Origin: Prevotella sp. P3-122
GTDB lineage: Bacteria > Bacteroidota > Bacteroidia > Bacteroidales > Bacteroidaceae
DNA: 64,000 bases
Direction: 5' to 3'
Assembly: GCF_002251365.1 (NCBI RefSeq)
Contig: NZ_NPJH01000005.1
Span: 1-64,000 of the forward strand
Every line of letters starts with the position of its first letter. The stretch's first letter is position 1. Below are positions 24,687 through 33,336 of this stretch, in pieces. The position numbers and the translations under genes were made by a program. The notes below the pieces were generated by a model, which worked only from the letters and a program-made list of their open reading frames with translations, was not told where the DNA came from and did no database searches.

Positions 24687-25703
24687 GCGAGGATAGACTA
24701 TGCCGACGGTTATGGCATCGTAGCGTGCCGCAGCATCCATATCTCTTAGTGAGGCAGCATCGATGATGTCGGCAGGAGATATACCTTCTGTCGGTATTTC
24801 ATCATCTTCTGGCAGCCATGTCCTCTTGCTTGCTATGGGCGAGCAGATGACGAACGAGGGGCGTTGCATGGCATGCACGATGTGACGCGCACCACCCTCG
24901 TTGCCGAAGTAGAATGTAGAGAGCGAAGCCATGGCGGCAAGCTGACGCGGGCTTTTGGCTTGTATGTCCATATGGATGTCCTTGTCTGCACCGAGCATAT
25001 GCCATATCTCTCGTGCGTTCTCTTCCTCTTTTCCCGGAGCGTAGTTGAATATCATCTGGCATTGAGGGAACTCCCTGTGCAACATCTTTAGAGTTTCTGC
25101 CATGCGCTGTTTGTCCCACGTCTTGTTTTCGAGCTTTGCTGTAACACCGGCTATCATTATCGGACGTGAGAAGTCTATGCCTTTCTCAAGCATCATTGTT
25201 CTGAATTCCTCCTTTTCAGAATCTGTTATGTCGAGTGTGAACCTGTTGTGCTTTATTCCTTTTCCACCCTCAGGCAGCAATGGCAGTATCAGCTTGAAGT
25301 TGTGTTCCATCATGGGCTCGTCGTGTTTGCATCCTTTTGGCATGTGATTGAACAGTAGCCTTGTGTATGGCTTCCTGATTCCCGCCCTGAATGGTGTGCG
25401 CAGGCTGAAAAGTGTGAAGGGTAGGGTGTTGATGGTAGAGCGCATGTCTATGATGGCATCATAGCGTTTGGTATGGACTGTTTTCCATACCTTTATAAGG
25501 TAACGGCGGAAGTTGTGCCGTTCTTCATCGGTAAAGGTGATGATGTTGTCTATGCTTCTGTGTCCCTCGAAGAGAGGCGCTATGCGCTTGTTGAGCACAA
25601 CATCTATGCAGGCATCGGGAAATGCCTGCCGTAGGGCATTTGTCATGGCTGTTGCCAGTATCATGTCGCCCATCTGGCGGAAACGTATTACGAGAATGTT
25701 CAT
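24654..25703 (-). CDS. GT9 family glycosyltransferase (heptosyltransferase-like)
   Basis: A 349-residue enzyme of the ADP-heptose:LPS heptosyltransferase family. The start VIRFRQMGDMILAT, DAIIDMRS, and FGNEGGARHIVHAMQRP near 260-275 (the site that binds the nucleotide sugar) are typical. It adds a sugar to the lipopolysaccharide inner core at the cytoplasmic face of the inner membrane. It follows the kinase-like gene on the minus strand by 44 bases, a likely core-assembly operon. Its tail overlaps the convergent GT4 gene. Confidence 0.9.
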   Translation of the reverse strand: MNILVIRFRQMGDMILATAMTNALRQAFPDACIDVVLNKRIAPLFEGHRSIDNIITFTDEERHNFRRYLIKVWKTVHTKRYDAIIDMRSTINTLPFTLFSLRTPFRAGIRKPYTRLLFNHMPKGCKHDEPMMEHNFKLILPLLPEGGKGIKHNRFTLDITDSEKEEFRTMMLEKGIDFSRPIMIAGVTAKLENKTWDKQRMAETLKMLHREFPQCQMIFNYAPGKEEENAREIWHMLGADKDIHMDIQAKSPRQLAAMASLSTFYFGNEGGARHIVHAMQRPSFVICSPIASKRTWLPEDDEIPTEGISPADIIDAASLRDMDAAARYDAITVGIVYPRLLAFCKKLGI

Positions 25704-25747
25704 TCTTTAGCTGATAGTTGGTCGTTTGATAATGGGAAGTTGTGAGA

Positions 25748-26509
25748 TTACAACTCAAGATTAAATTCTATTTCTCTTTTCCTTTGATATCTTGTCCAAA
25801 AACGTCTGCGTTCTTCAAGGCATATATTCATGCTCGACGAGATGTCGTATCCTGCAAGTTGTGCATATTCACTGACTATGCTTACTATGAATTCTTTCGG
25901 TCCCCACAGGCGTGAGAAACTACAGCAAGCCTGCTTTTGGGTTATGGTGCCAAAGTGCATACGGTTGATGTCAACAATGGAGAAAATGATGTTTCCGTCA
26001 TGGTCGTAGTCCCAAAGAATATTCCCGGGTGAGAAGTCAAGGTGCAATACTCCCTTGCTGTGCATGTCGTAGGCGAAGTGAGCAAGTGCCTTGGCCATGG
26101 GCATGTACTGCTCTTTGCTTGCATTGCCCATCTCGTAGAGCAGGTGCGTGTATGGGCATTGGCGTGTTATGAGAAAGCTCTCTGCAAGCAGTCCCATATG
26201 CCGCTGCTCAATATATGCTATAGCCTCGGGTGTTGGTATGCCAAGCTGCTGCAGCCTTGTTGCATATTCGTATGCCCTTTCTCCTTTAGGCCTTCTGATA
26301 CCAAGTGAATACACGAGTTTGTTGATGCCTTGTGGTATCTTGTATCTTTTTACGTTTACTACAGTACCATCGGGGGCTGTGAACTTCTTTATGAGGTTTC
26401 GCCTGCCACCATAGATATATGTGCCCTCGGTATCCATAACTCCAGGCAGCAACTTTATGAAGCTCCTGATGTTATTGTATTCCTTCTTTATTGTGATTTT
26501 TCTTTTCAT
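25748..26509 (-). CDS. InaA/KdkA-like lipopolysaccharide sugar kinase
   Basis: A 253-residue protein with a kinase fold. Visible are a possible ATP Lys (Lys54 in VNVKRYK), the catalytic loop HLDFSPGN at 156-163 with Asp158 and Asn163, and a metal Asp in VDINR (Asp180). Such InaA/WaaP/KdkA-type enzymes phosphorylate Kdo or heptose of the LPS core. The GT9 gene follows in the same direction, so core phosphorylation is the favoured role. A protein kinase activity is less likely given the short C-terminal lobe. Confidence 0.85.
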   Translation of the reverse strand: MKRKITIKKEYNNIRSFIKLLPGVMDTEGTYIYGGRRNLIKKFTAPDGTVVNVKRYKIPQGINKLVYSLGIRRPKGERAYEYATRLQQLGIPTPEAIAYIEQRHMGLLAESFLITRQCPYTHLLYEMGNASKEQYMPMAKALAHFAYDMHSKGVLHLDFSPGNILWDYDHDGNIIFSIVDINRMHFGTITQKQACCSFSRLWGPKEFIVSIVSEYAQLAGYDISSSMNICLEERRRFWTRYQRKREIEFNLEL

Positions 26510-26535
26510 TGTTCATGTTTCTTTGTTGACAAGCT

Positions 26536-27813
26536 TTAATCTTTCAGGCTTCCTACAGGTACTACCCATACCCCGTCATCACGTTGGTAGGCATAGTCTC
26601 CCAAGCCTGTCATTACCATTAAGAATGAAGGTGTCTTCATCTTTGTCGTGTCTATCTTGCCAGCCAATTCCTTGAGGGTGGAAGCACCTTCTTCTATGAG
26701 GCTGTCACCCCCGAGCTTTATTTCAATAAGTCCGTATGATCCGTTGCGAAGATGAACGACTGCATCGCATTCCAGTCCGTTCTTGTCACGGTAATGATAA
26801 ACCGTGCCGCCCAGTGCGTCGGCATATACTCTCAGGTCTCTCACGCACATGGTCTCGAAAAGGAGTCCGAATGTATTAAGGTCGTTTATCAGGTCTTTGG
26901 GGCCTAATCCCAATGCCGCTACAGCTATTGAAGGGTCAACGAAGTATCTTGTGTCTGATGTCCGTATGGCCGTCTTGGAGCGCAGGTTCGGATTCCATGC
27001 AGGCATATCCTCTATGACGAATATCTTCTCCAGAGCCTTGATGTATGCCCCTATAGTGTCATCGTTGACGGTCATGGCATCGTTGGCTTTCACATCGTCC
27101 TTTATCTTGCTGATGGAAGTCTGTGAACCTTGGAACCGTGCGTATGAGCGCATAAGCCTTTTTGTACGTTCCGCATCTCTCTCCACATTGTCAACTCTGC
27201 TTATGTCTGCATTGACAACGGCATCATAGTAGTCGAAGACCCTTTCGAGTGCAACATCCTTCTTTTGCATGGTAGCCTTTGGCCAACCACCACGGCACAC
27301 GAGAAACGCCATGTCTTCAAGGCTCTTCTCATCCGTAATGGCAGTCTGTGCGTTACCATTGAACAAAGCTCCAAGACTGATAATGCCGGTTGAGTCTTCC
27401 GACTCCCACAGACTCATGGTGCGCATTTTTATTCTTGCGAAGCGTCCTGTGCCTGTATGCCATATATCATCGGTCTTTGCAGGTACGGCAGATCCTGTAA
27501 GAATAAAGAACCCTTCGCCGTCACGGTGGTCTACTTCAAAGCGTATGGTGTCCCACAGGCTTGGAGCAAGTTGCCATTCGTCTATCAGTTTCGGTGTCTC
27601 GCCTTCAAGAAGGGTTTGCGGACTCATCTTTGCCAGTTGCATATACATGCTGCTCTTCTTGGGGTCGTTCATATAAACGATGCTCTTTGCTTTCTGCTCT
27701 GCACAGGTTGTCTTGCCGCACCATTTAGGTCCTTCTATCAGTACGGCTCCTATGCCTTCAAGCTTCCTGTTGAGCAAGGTGTCTACAATGCGTTTCTTAT
27801 ACCTGTTTATCAT
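26536..27813 (-). CDS. AAA ATPase with DUF4143 domain
   Basis: A 425-residue ATPase of the AAA_14/DUF4143 type. Walker A GPKWCGKTT is at 28-36, a Walker-B-like LIDEWQ near 86-91, and a C-terminal DUF4143 region ends with an EIKLGG motif that resembles the acid/Lys pattern of PD-(D/E)XK nucleases. The family is common in bacteria and archaea, often linked with accessory or mobile DNA; its biological role is unsettled. The start at 27813 (MINRYKKR) was chosen; a TATTTTTG box lies 18 bases upstream. It has no functional link with its envelope neighbours. Confidence 0.85.
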   Translation of the reverse strand: MINRYKKRIVDTLLNRKLEGIGAVLIEGPKWCGKTTCAEQKAKSIVYMNDPKKSSMYMQLAKMSPQTLLEGETPKLIDEWQLAPSLWDTIRFEVDHRDGEGFFILTGSAVPAKTDDIWHTGTGRFARIKMRTMSLWESEDSTGIISLGALFNGNAQTAITDEKSLEDMAFLVCRGGWPKATMQKKDVALERVFDYYDAVVNADISRVDNVERDAERTKRLMRSYARFQGSQTSISKIKDDVKANDAMTVNDDTIGAYIKALEKIFVIEDMPAWNPNLRSKTAIRTSDTRYFVDPSIAVAALGLGPKDLINDLNTFGLLFETMCVRDLRVYADALGGTVYHYRDKNGLECDAVVHLRNGSYGLIEIKLGGDSLIEEGASTLKELAGKIDTTKMKTPSFLMVMTGLGDYAYQRDDGVWVVPVGSLKD

Positions 27814-27831
27814 ATTTTTTGATTTATGCTG

Positions 27832-27839
27832 CAAAAATA
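27832..27839 (-). promoter_or_regulatory. -7 promoter element for the DUF4143 gene
   Basis: TATTTTTG on the minus strand, 18 bases before the ATG. Confidence 0.5.
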
Positions 27840-27887
27840 GCATAAATAATTGAGAACCACAAGTTTTCTTTTGGCTATTTTATATCT

Positions 27888-27950
27888 GTTCGGCAATTTG
27901 GCTGAGTTTCGTTCGGCAATTTGGCTGAGTTTCGTTCGGCAATTTGGCTA
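27888..27950. repeat. 23-base tandem repeat, 2.7 copies
   Basis: The unit GTTCGGCAATTTGGCTGAGTTTC ends and restarts at 27888, 27911 and 27934 (last copy partial); the first two copies are identical. It lies in the gap upstream of the DUF4143 gene, about 50 bases before its -7 box, and could be a regulatory or slippage-prone element. Confidence 0.85.
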
Positions 27951-27981
27951 TGTAAGTTTTGAATTACGAATGTTGAATTGT

Positions 27982-28064
27982 ATTCTCACTTTGCTGCAAT
28001 TAAGAATTATGAGTTTTGAATTATGAATTACAAATTATTCTCGCTTCGCTGCGATTAAGAATTA
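27982..28064. repeat. Degenerate 55-base direct repeat
   Basis: Two similar blocks, at 27982-28009 and 28037-28064, share ATTCTC(A/G)CTT(T/C)GCTGC(A/G)ATTAAG. They are joined by AT-rich runs of TTATGAATTAC and GAATTAGGAATTAGG type. This low-complexity style is common between Bacteroidetes genes. It fills the gap before the LpxL-like gene's end. Confidence 0.7.
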
Positions 28065-28093
28065 GGAATTAGGAACTCGTAATTCATAATTAG

Positions 28094-29038
28094 TTAACTT
28101 TTTGGTATCACCTTGCCATTAACGACATCAAAATGTTTGTCAAACTCTTTCTTTGTGCGTTTCCATCTGTTGTGGGTCCATAGGTAGTATGCTGGTTCTT
28201 TGCGTATAGTCTCTTCAAGCATAGCAAAGAATCGTTTTGTAATCTCGTGCTCAGGCATTGACTGAGGCTCTTTAGTTATGAGGTGATATGTACACGTATA
28301 ATAACCTCTTTTTGGTCGTGACATCTCCACGTAATATACAGCGTTATTCATTTTCCTCATAAGCCGTTCAGAGCCTGTGAATACCGGTGTGTCATGATTG
28401 AGAAAAGAGAGCCAAAGGTGTATGTTCTCCCATTTTGGAGATTGGTCGGCTATATATCCGAATATAGAGTTGATACCATCACGCTTGTATGCTACGAGGT
28501 ATCTGAGAATGTCCTTCTTAGGTACAGGTACACCATTGGGCAGACATGAACGTATCTTTCTCCATAGTCTGTCAACGACATTATTGTATATTGGGTGATA
28601 CACCAGTCCCACTTTACTTCTTTCTGGTAGGTCAAGACCAACACATGACAGCCATTCCCAATTGCAATAATGGCCTAAAATGGCACCAACAGATTGCCCA
28701 TTACGGAAGCATTCGACAATCTCATCGTTGTTTGTTATTGTGAACCTTCTACGCAGTTCGCTTTCGCTTATACTTAATAGTTTCACAGACTCAACGACAT
28801 AGTCGCACACCCAATGGTAGAATTTTACCTCTATTTCTTTTAACTCTTTGTCTGTTTTATTTGGGAATGATGTAGATAGATTGCGCCTAACCACTTTTTT
28901 CCTGTAACCTACAACTTTATATACTATAAGGTAAAAGAAGTCGGATATACAATATGAGATGCGTAATGGCAGTAATGACAGACTGTAAAACAGTGCATAC
29001 GTAATGCCATATAGTATATCATTGATGATTTTTTTCAT
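28094..29038 (-). CDS. LpxL/HtrB-like lipid A acyltransferase
   Basis: Adds a secondary acyl chain to lipid A at the inner membrane. The 314-residue protein has an N-terminal membrane segment (about 8-30) and the acyltransferase motif H-x4-E in GHYCNWEW (about 125-132), then GYIADQSPKW and a C-terminal YLWTHNRWK, all typical of the family. Bacteroidetes make under-acylated lipid A and use one such enzyme. It follows an MsbA-like exporter and miaB on the minus strand. The start at 29038 (MKKIINDI) was preferred to one 11 codons earlier. Confidence 0.92.
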   Translation of the reverse strand: MKKIINDILYGITYALFYSLSLLPLRISYCISDFFYLIVYKVVGYRKKVVRRNLSTSFPNKTDKELKEIEVKFYHWVCDYVVESVKLLSISESELRRRFTITNNDEIVECFRNGQSVGAILGHYCNWEWLSCVGLDLPERSKVGLVYHPIYNNVVDRLWRKIRSCLPNGVPVPKKDILRYLVAYKRDGINSIFGYIADQSPKWENIHLWLSFLNHDTPVFTGSERLMRKMNNAVYYVEMSRPKRGYYTCTYHLITKEPQSMPEHEITKRFFAMLEETIRKEPAYYLWTHNRWKRTKKEFDKHFDVVNGKVIPKS

Positions 29039-29102
29039 ATCTTGTTCTTTAATTGTTTTCCGTATCTCCAAACCTTATGTTTTACAACTGTTGATAAAGT
29101 TC

Positions 29103-30929
29103 CTATTGCTGCATGTCATGCAGTTTCCTGTAATATCCGTTGGCAGACATCAGCTTATCATGACTGCCTTGTTCCACTATGTGTCCTTCGTGCAGTACGT
29201 ATATCTCATCGGCGTTCTTTATAGTCGACAGGCGGTGTGCTATGGCAACAGTTGTGCGTGTCTTCATAAGGCGTTCGAGAGCATCCTGGACAAGTCTCTC
29301 GCTTTCTGTATCAAGAGCCGATGTAGCCTCGTCAAGTATCAATATAGGCGGGTTCTTCAGTATGGCGCGTGCTATGCTGACCCTCTGTCTTTGTCCTCCG
29401 GAAAGTCGTCCGCCGCGGTCTCCAATGTTGGTATTATACCCTTCTTCCGTCTGCATTATGAAGTCGTGTGCGTTGGCTATGCGTGCAGCCTCTTCTACCT
29501 GTTTCATTGTGGCGTTCTCTACCCCGAAAGATATATTGTTGAAGAAAGAGTCGTTGAAGAGTATCGCCTCCTGGTTGACATTGCCTATAAGCAGTCGGAG
29601 GTCGTGTATGCCAAGGTCCTTGACGTTGACTCCATCTATGAGTACCTCGCCCTCCTGCACGTCATAGTATCGTGGTATGAGGTCAACGAGAGTGGACTTG
29701 CCTGAGCCACTCTGTCCTACGAGTGCTATTGTCTTTCCTTTTGGAATAACTATATTTATATCCTTGAGCACCCATTGCTGGTCGTACTTGAAACTTACGT
29801 GGCGGAACTCAATCTGGTGTTCGAAGCTGCTTATGTGTACAGGCTTCGCAGGTTCCCTGATGTCGTTCTCTGCAAGGAGAATCTTGTCGACACGCTCCAT
29901 GGAGGCAAGCCCCTTGGGAATGTTGTACCCAGCCTTGGAGAAGTCTTTCAGTGGCTGTATGATAGAGTAGAGGATGATGAGATAATAGATGAATGTCGGA
30001 GCCTCTATTGTCTGGTTGTTGAGTACAAGTACACCACCGAACCACAATACAATAACAATCATTACCGTGCCGAGGAACTCGCTCATTGGGTGTGCCATCT
30101 GCTGCCGTATGTTCACCCGTTTTATATGGTTGCGGTATTCGCTGTTGATGCGGTCGAAGCGTGAGTTCATCTTTTCCTCAGCGCAGAAAGCCTTTATGAT
30201 GCGCAGGCCGCCGAGTGTCTCCTCAACCTGGCTCATGGTGTCGCTCCACAGGCTCTGTGCCGTGATGCTGCGGGCTTTGAGCTTTCGTCCTACAAATCCC
30301 ATAAACCATCCGAAGATGGGTACAAAGATGATGGTGAAGAGTGTGAGCTGCCACGATATGATGATGAGTGTCGAGAAGTAGGCGATGATAAGGATAGGGT
30401 TCTTGAACAGCATGTCGAGGCTCGACATTATGCTGTTCTCGATTTCCTGAACATCACCGCTCATTCGTGCTATTATGTCGCCCTTGCGCTCTTCTGAGAA
30501 AAATCCGAGTGGCAGTGAGGTTATCTTGCGGTACAGTTGGTTGCGTATATCACGTACCACACCAGTCCTGACAGGTATTATTGTTGCTGACGACAGGAAG
30601 TAGGCTGAGGTCTTGAGGAATGTCATGAAAGCCAGGAACAGTCCGATGACGAGTAGGGTAGTGGTGGCACCCATCTCGCCGATGAGCTGCTGCACGAAGA
30701 AGTTGGCATTGTTTGTAACCACCTCGCGTGCCGATGCACTGCCCCAGGCAATATATTGCGTTGCTGTTTCGGCATCACCTGTGTTGAACAGTATGTTAAG
30801 TATTGGTATGAGGGCTGCAAACGAGAAGATGTTGAGAATGGCCGACAGAATGTTGAATGCCACGCTCAAGGCAAGATATTTCTTGTATGGCGGTACAAAC
30901 CTCCGCAGAACCTGTAGGAACTCTTTCAT
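29103..30929 (-). CDS. MsbA-like ABC exporter (fused permease-ATPase)
   Basis: A 608-residue half-transporter. Residues about 15-320 contain six membrane helices of the exporter type; about 355-600 form the ATPase with Walker A GQSGSGKST, signature LSGGQRQRV, Walker B LILDEATSALD and the switch His in AHRLSTI. In this context, between an LpxL-like acyltransferase and miaB and close to core-assembly genes, it is the likely flippase of lipid A-core. A lipid- or drug-export role cannot be excluded from sequence alone. It begins 3 bases after the miaB stop. Confidence 0.9.
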   Translation of the reverse strand: MKEFLQVLRRFVPPYKKYLALSVAFNILSAILNIFSFAALIPILNILFNTGDAETATQYIAWGSASAREVVTNNANFFVQQLIGEMGATTTLLVIGLFLAFMTFLKTSAYFLSSATIIPVRTGVVRDIRNQLYRKITSLPLGFFSEERKGDIIARMSGDVQEIENSIMSSLDMLFKNPILIIAYFSTLIIISWQLTLFTIIFVPIFGWFMGFVGRKLKARSITAQSLWSDTMSQVEETLGGLRIIKAFCAEEKMNSRFDRINSEYRNHIKRVNIRQQMAHPMSEFLGTVMIVIVLWFGGVLVLNNQTIEAPTFIYYLIILYSIIQPLKDFSKAGYNIPKGLASMERVDKILLAENDIREPAKPVHISSFEHQIEFRHVSFKYDQQWVLKDINIVIPKGKTIALVGQSGSGKSTLVDLIPRYYDVQEGEVLIDGVNVKDLGIHDLRLLIGNVNQEAILFNDSFFNNISFGVENATMKQVEEAARIANAHDFIMQTEEGYNTNIGDRGGRLSGGQRQRVSIARAILKNPPILILDEATSALDTESERLVQDALERLMKTRTTVAIAHRLSTIKNADEIYVLHEGHIVEQGSHDKLMSANGYYRKLHDMQQ

Positions 30930-30932
30930 GGC

Positions 30933-32264
30933 CTATACCTCCTCTGCGAATAGTGTAGCTGATGTAGAGCTGGTGATACGTACCTTTACGATGTCTCCAG
31001 GCTTGTGGCTTCCACGTGCTATGATGACGGCCTTGTTCTGCTCTGTACGTCCCATTAGTTGCTCACGGCTACGCTTTGCATACGACTCTATGAGTATGTC
31101 GAACTCCTTGCCCTCGTCCTGCTTGTTGCGCTCTGCGCTAATCTGTGTCTGTAGCTGTATGAGTTCGTTGAGGCGTTCAATCTTTGTTTCCTCCGGCACG
31201 TTGTCGGGCAGATGCTTTGCCGCATACGTTCCAGGACGCTCGGAATACTTGAACATGAATGCGGAGTCGAAGCCAACCTCCCTGACGAGGTCAAGGGTCT
31301 GCTGATGGTCCTCGGGTGTCTCGTCGTGATAACCCACGAATATATCCGTAGTTAGTCCGCAGCCTGGGATAATCCTCCTGATGGCCTCTACCTTGTCGAG
31401 GTATTCCTGTCGTGTGTATTTGCGGTTCATCAGCCTGAGTATCTTGTCGCTTCCACTCTGTGCGGGGAAGTGTATGTGCTTGCAGATATTGGGCTCTTCG
31501 GCTATGGCGTGAAGAATGTCCTCGGTCATGTCCTCGGGGTTTGACGTTGTAAATCTTACCCTCATGTCAGGAACCTCGTGTGCAACAGTCCTCAGGAGTT
31601 GTGCGAATGATGTTCCATTCTCTGGTCTTGAGCCGTTGGGAAGCAGTCCGTATGAGTTGACATTCTGTCCGAGAAGCGTCACCTCCTTGAAGCCTTTGGC
31701 GTGCAGGTCTCTGACCTCAGCCAGTATGCTCTCCACGTCACGGCTTCGCTCCCTTCCTCTTGTGTAGGGAACGATGCAGTAGTGGCAGAAATTGTTGCAT
31801 CCCCTCATAATGGTTACGAAGCCGCCAACATGATTGCCTCCAAGTCGTTGTGGCACTACGTCACGATATGTCTCGGTCAGCGACAGCTTTATGTCTACGG
31901 CGTTGTTGCCGTTCTCACATTGGGCTATCATGTCGGGGAGGTTCAGGTAAGAGTCTGGTCCGCATACCAGGTTGGCATGATGGTTGGCAATGAGGTCGTC
32001 CTTTACCCTCTCGGCCATACATCCGAGTACGCCGATAATGGTTGGCGACGTCTTCTTGCGTGCCATGGCATGCAGAATGTCGAGGCGGTTGTAGACCCTG
32101 TTCTCGGCATTCTCGCGTATGGAGCATGTGTTGAGGAAGATGGCGTCGGCCTCGTCCTCGTTCTCGCAGATGTCGTAACCGGCCATCTTCATTATGGAGG
32201 CAACGACCTCCGAGTCGGCTACGTTCATCTGACATCCGTATGTCTCAATAAATAATTTCTTCAT
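30933..32264 (-). CDS. miaB: tRNA-2-methylthio-N6-dimethylallyladenosine synthase MiaB
   Basis: A radical-SAM methylthiotransferase that adds a methylthio group to i6A37 of tRNAs reading UNN codons. Of 443 residues, the N-terminal UPF0004 domain carries the first cluster's cysteines (YGCQMN, NTCSIRE, GCMAE), the radical SAM loop is RGCNNFCHYCIVPYTRGRERS, here cited as Cys-x3-Cys-x2-Cys near 155, and a TRAM domain ends the protein. The start is the ATG at 32264; the preceding GTG codon is in frame. A TAACTTTG box lies 27 bases upstream. It leads an operon with the MsbA-like and LpxL-like genes. Confidence 0.96.
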   Translation of the reverse strand: MKKLFIETYGCQMNVADSEVVASIMKMAGYDICENEDEADAIFLNTCSIRENAENRVYNRLDILHAMARKKTSPTIIGVLGCMAERVKDDLIANHHANLVCGPDSYLNLPDMIAQCENGNNAVDIKLSLTETYRDVVPQRLGGNHVGGFVTIMRGCNNFCHYCIVPYTRGRERSRDVESILAEVRDLHAKGFKEVTLLGQNVNSYGLLPNGSRPENGTSFAQLLRTVAHEVPDMRVRFTTSNPEDMTEDILHAIAEEPNICKHIHFPAQSGSDKILRLMNRKYTRQEYLDKVEAIRRIIPGCGLTTDIFVGYHDETPEDHQQTLDLVREVGFDSAFMFKYSERPGTYAAKHLPDNVPEETKIERLNELIQLQTQISAERNKQDEGKEFDILIESYAKRSREQLMGRTEQNKAVIIARGSHKPGDIVKVRITSSTSATLFAEEV

Positions 32265-32290
32265 CACTCAAACTCGTATTAATAGCGGTG

Positions 32291-32298
32291 CAAAGTTA
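32291..32298 (-). promoter_or_regulatory. -7 promoter element for the miaB-msbA-lpxL operon
   Basis: TAACTTTG on the minus strand, 27 bases upstream of the miaB ATG. Confidence 0.6.
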
Positions 32299-32349
32299 GT
32301 TATTTTTGTTCAATCCTCCAAACAACCATGCTTATAGCTTCTCCATTGC

Positions 32350-33336
32350 CTATCGCCGTGCCTTCCCTGTGAGCATGTTGGCAGACAGATGCATGAAGAG
32401 GAAGTAGAATGCCACACCAGTGAACAGTCCGGCAATGGCATCAATGGCATAATGCGCCATGATGTAAACCGTGGCGAGACACATGAGCAGGAAAAACGGC
32501 AACATGAAGAAGAACATCTTGCGGTTCCCGCTGTGCCACGCAAGCAGCATGAGCACGGTGGTTATGCCAACGTGCGAGCTTGGGAATGCTGCTGTTGGGC
32601 GCTCTCCGGCATCGTGTGCCTGCTCCACAAGATGATAGAACGGACCGTCTGTCCAGCCAGGGCTTATCATTCTCTCTGCATGAGTGCTGAAATAGTCGTT
32701 GAGGTTTGGGAATATGCCTTTTGCTATGTCTTCAAGTCCTACTGCATGATAGTAGTATTGCGGGCCTGTAACAGGCAGGTAGATGAATATCACGTAATAT
32801 GCGAAGAAGGATGCTAGTATGACGAACGATGCACGCTCGAACTCACCGTAGCGGTAGAAGAAATAATACAGCGTAACCAGAACTATAAGGGGATAATAGC
32901 TGGCATAGCCAAGGTCCATAAGCTCGCTGAACCAGTATTGAGGCATGGACTGATGGAACAGTAGTGCAGGCTGACACCCGAAGACGCTCTGCTCGGCTGT
33001 CGCAAATATATGGTCGAGGTTGGGGAACACCCTGTTTATCTCGAATGTGTCTGGATACCACCATCCGAGGAGTATGAGCTGCACAATCACTCTTACCAGT
33101 CTTGTGGCCTTGCATGGAAGCAGCCTGTACACAAGCCATACGGCAAGTGTGCATGCCAGCACGCGAAGCCTTCCCCATATCATGGCGTCGGGATGCTGCA
33201 GTTTGGTAGATATGAATAGTACGGTGAGCATGGTGAGCATGGTATATGCTACTATTACCCACTCTATGGCGAACAGTCCCTTGTGCGGTTTCTTTTCCAG
33301 ACTGAACAGGCCGGTTATGTCTTTAGTCCTAATCAT
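32350..33336 (-). CDS. PAP2/Aur1-like membrane phosphatase or transferase
   Basis: A 328-residue protein with about eight membrane helices. It has PSSHVGITTV near 225-235 and HYAIDAIAG near 290, the His-containing motifs of the PAP2_3 (inositol phosphorylceramide synthase-like) group. Such proteins either remove phosphate or move a phospho-head group between lipids, so sphingolipid or lipid A modification is possible. Bacteroidetes make sphingolipids, but nothing nearby fixes the substrate. The ATG at 33336 overlaps the epimerase stop as ATGA; another ATG lies two codons upstream. The two genes are coupled. Confidence 0.78.
   Translation of the reverse strand: MIRTKDITGLFSLEKKPHKGLFAIEWVIVAYTMLTMLTVLFISTKLQHPDAMIWGRLRVLACTLAVWLVYRLLPCKATRLVRVIVQLILLGWWYPDTFEINRVFPNLDHIFATAEQSVFGCQPALLFHQSMPQYWFSELMDLGYASYYPLIVLVTLYYFFYRYGEFERASFVILASFFAYYVIFIYLPVTGPQYYYHAVGLEDIAKGIFPNLNDYFSTHAERMISPGWTDGPFYHLVEQAHDAGERPTAAFPSSHVGITTVLMLLAWHSGNRKMFFFMLPFFLLMCLATVYIMAHYAIDAIAGLFTGVAFYFLFMHLSANMLTGKARR

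Noticed and set aside
26536-27813. DUF4143 ATPase as part of a defence system or toxin-antitoxin pair
   Set aside because: No partner gene, nuclease or mobile element lies beside it; the neighbours are core envelope genes.
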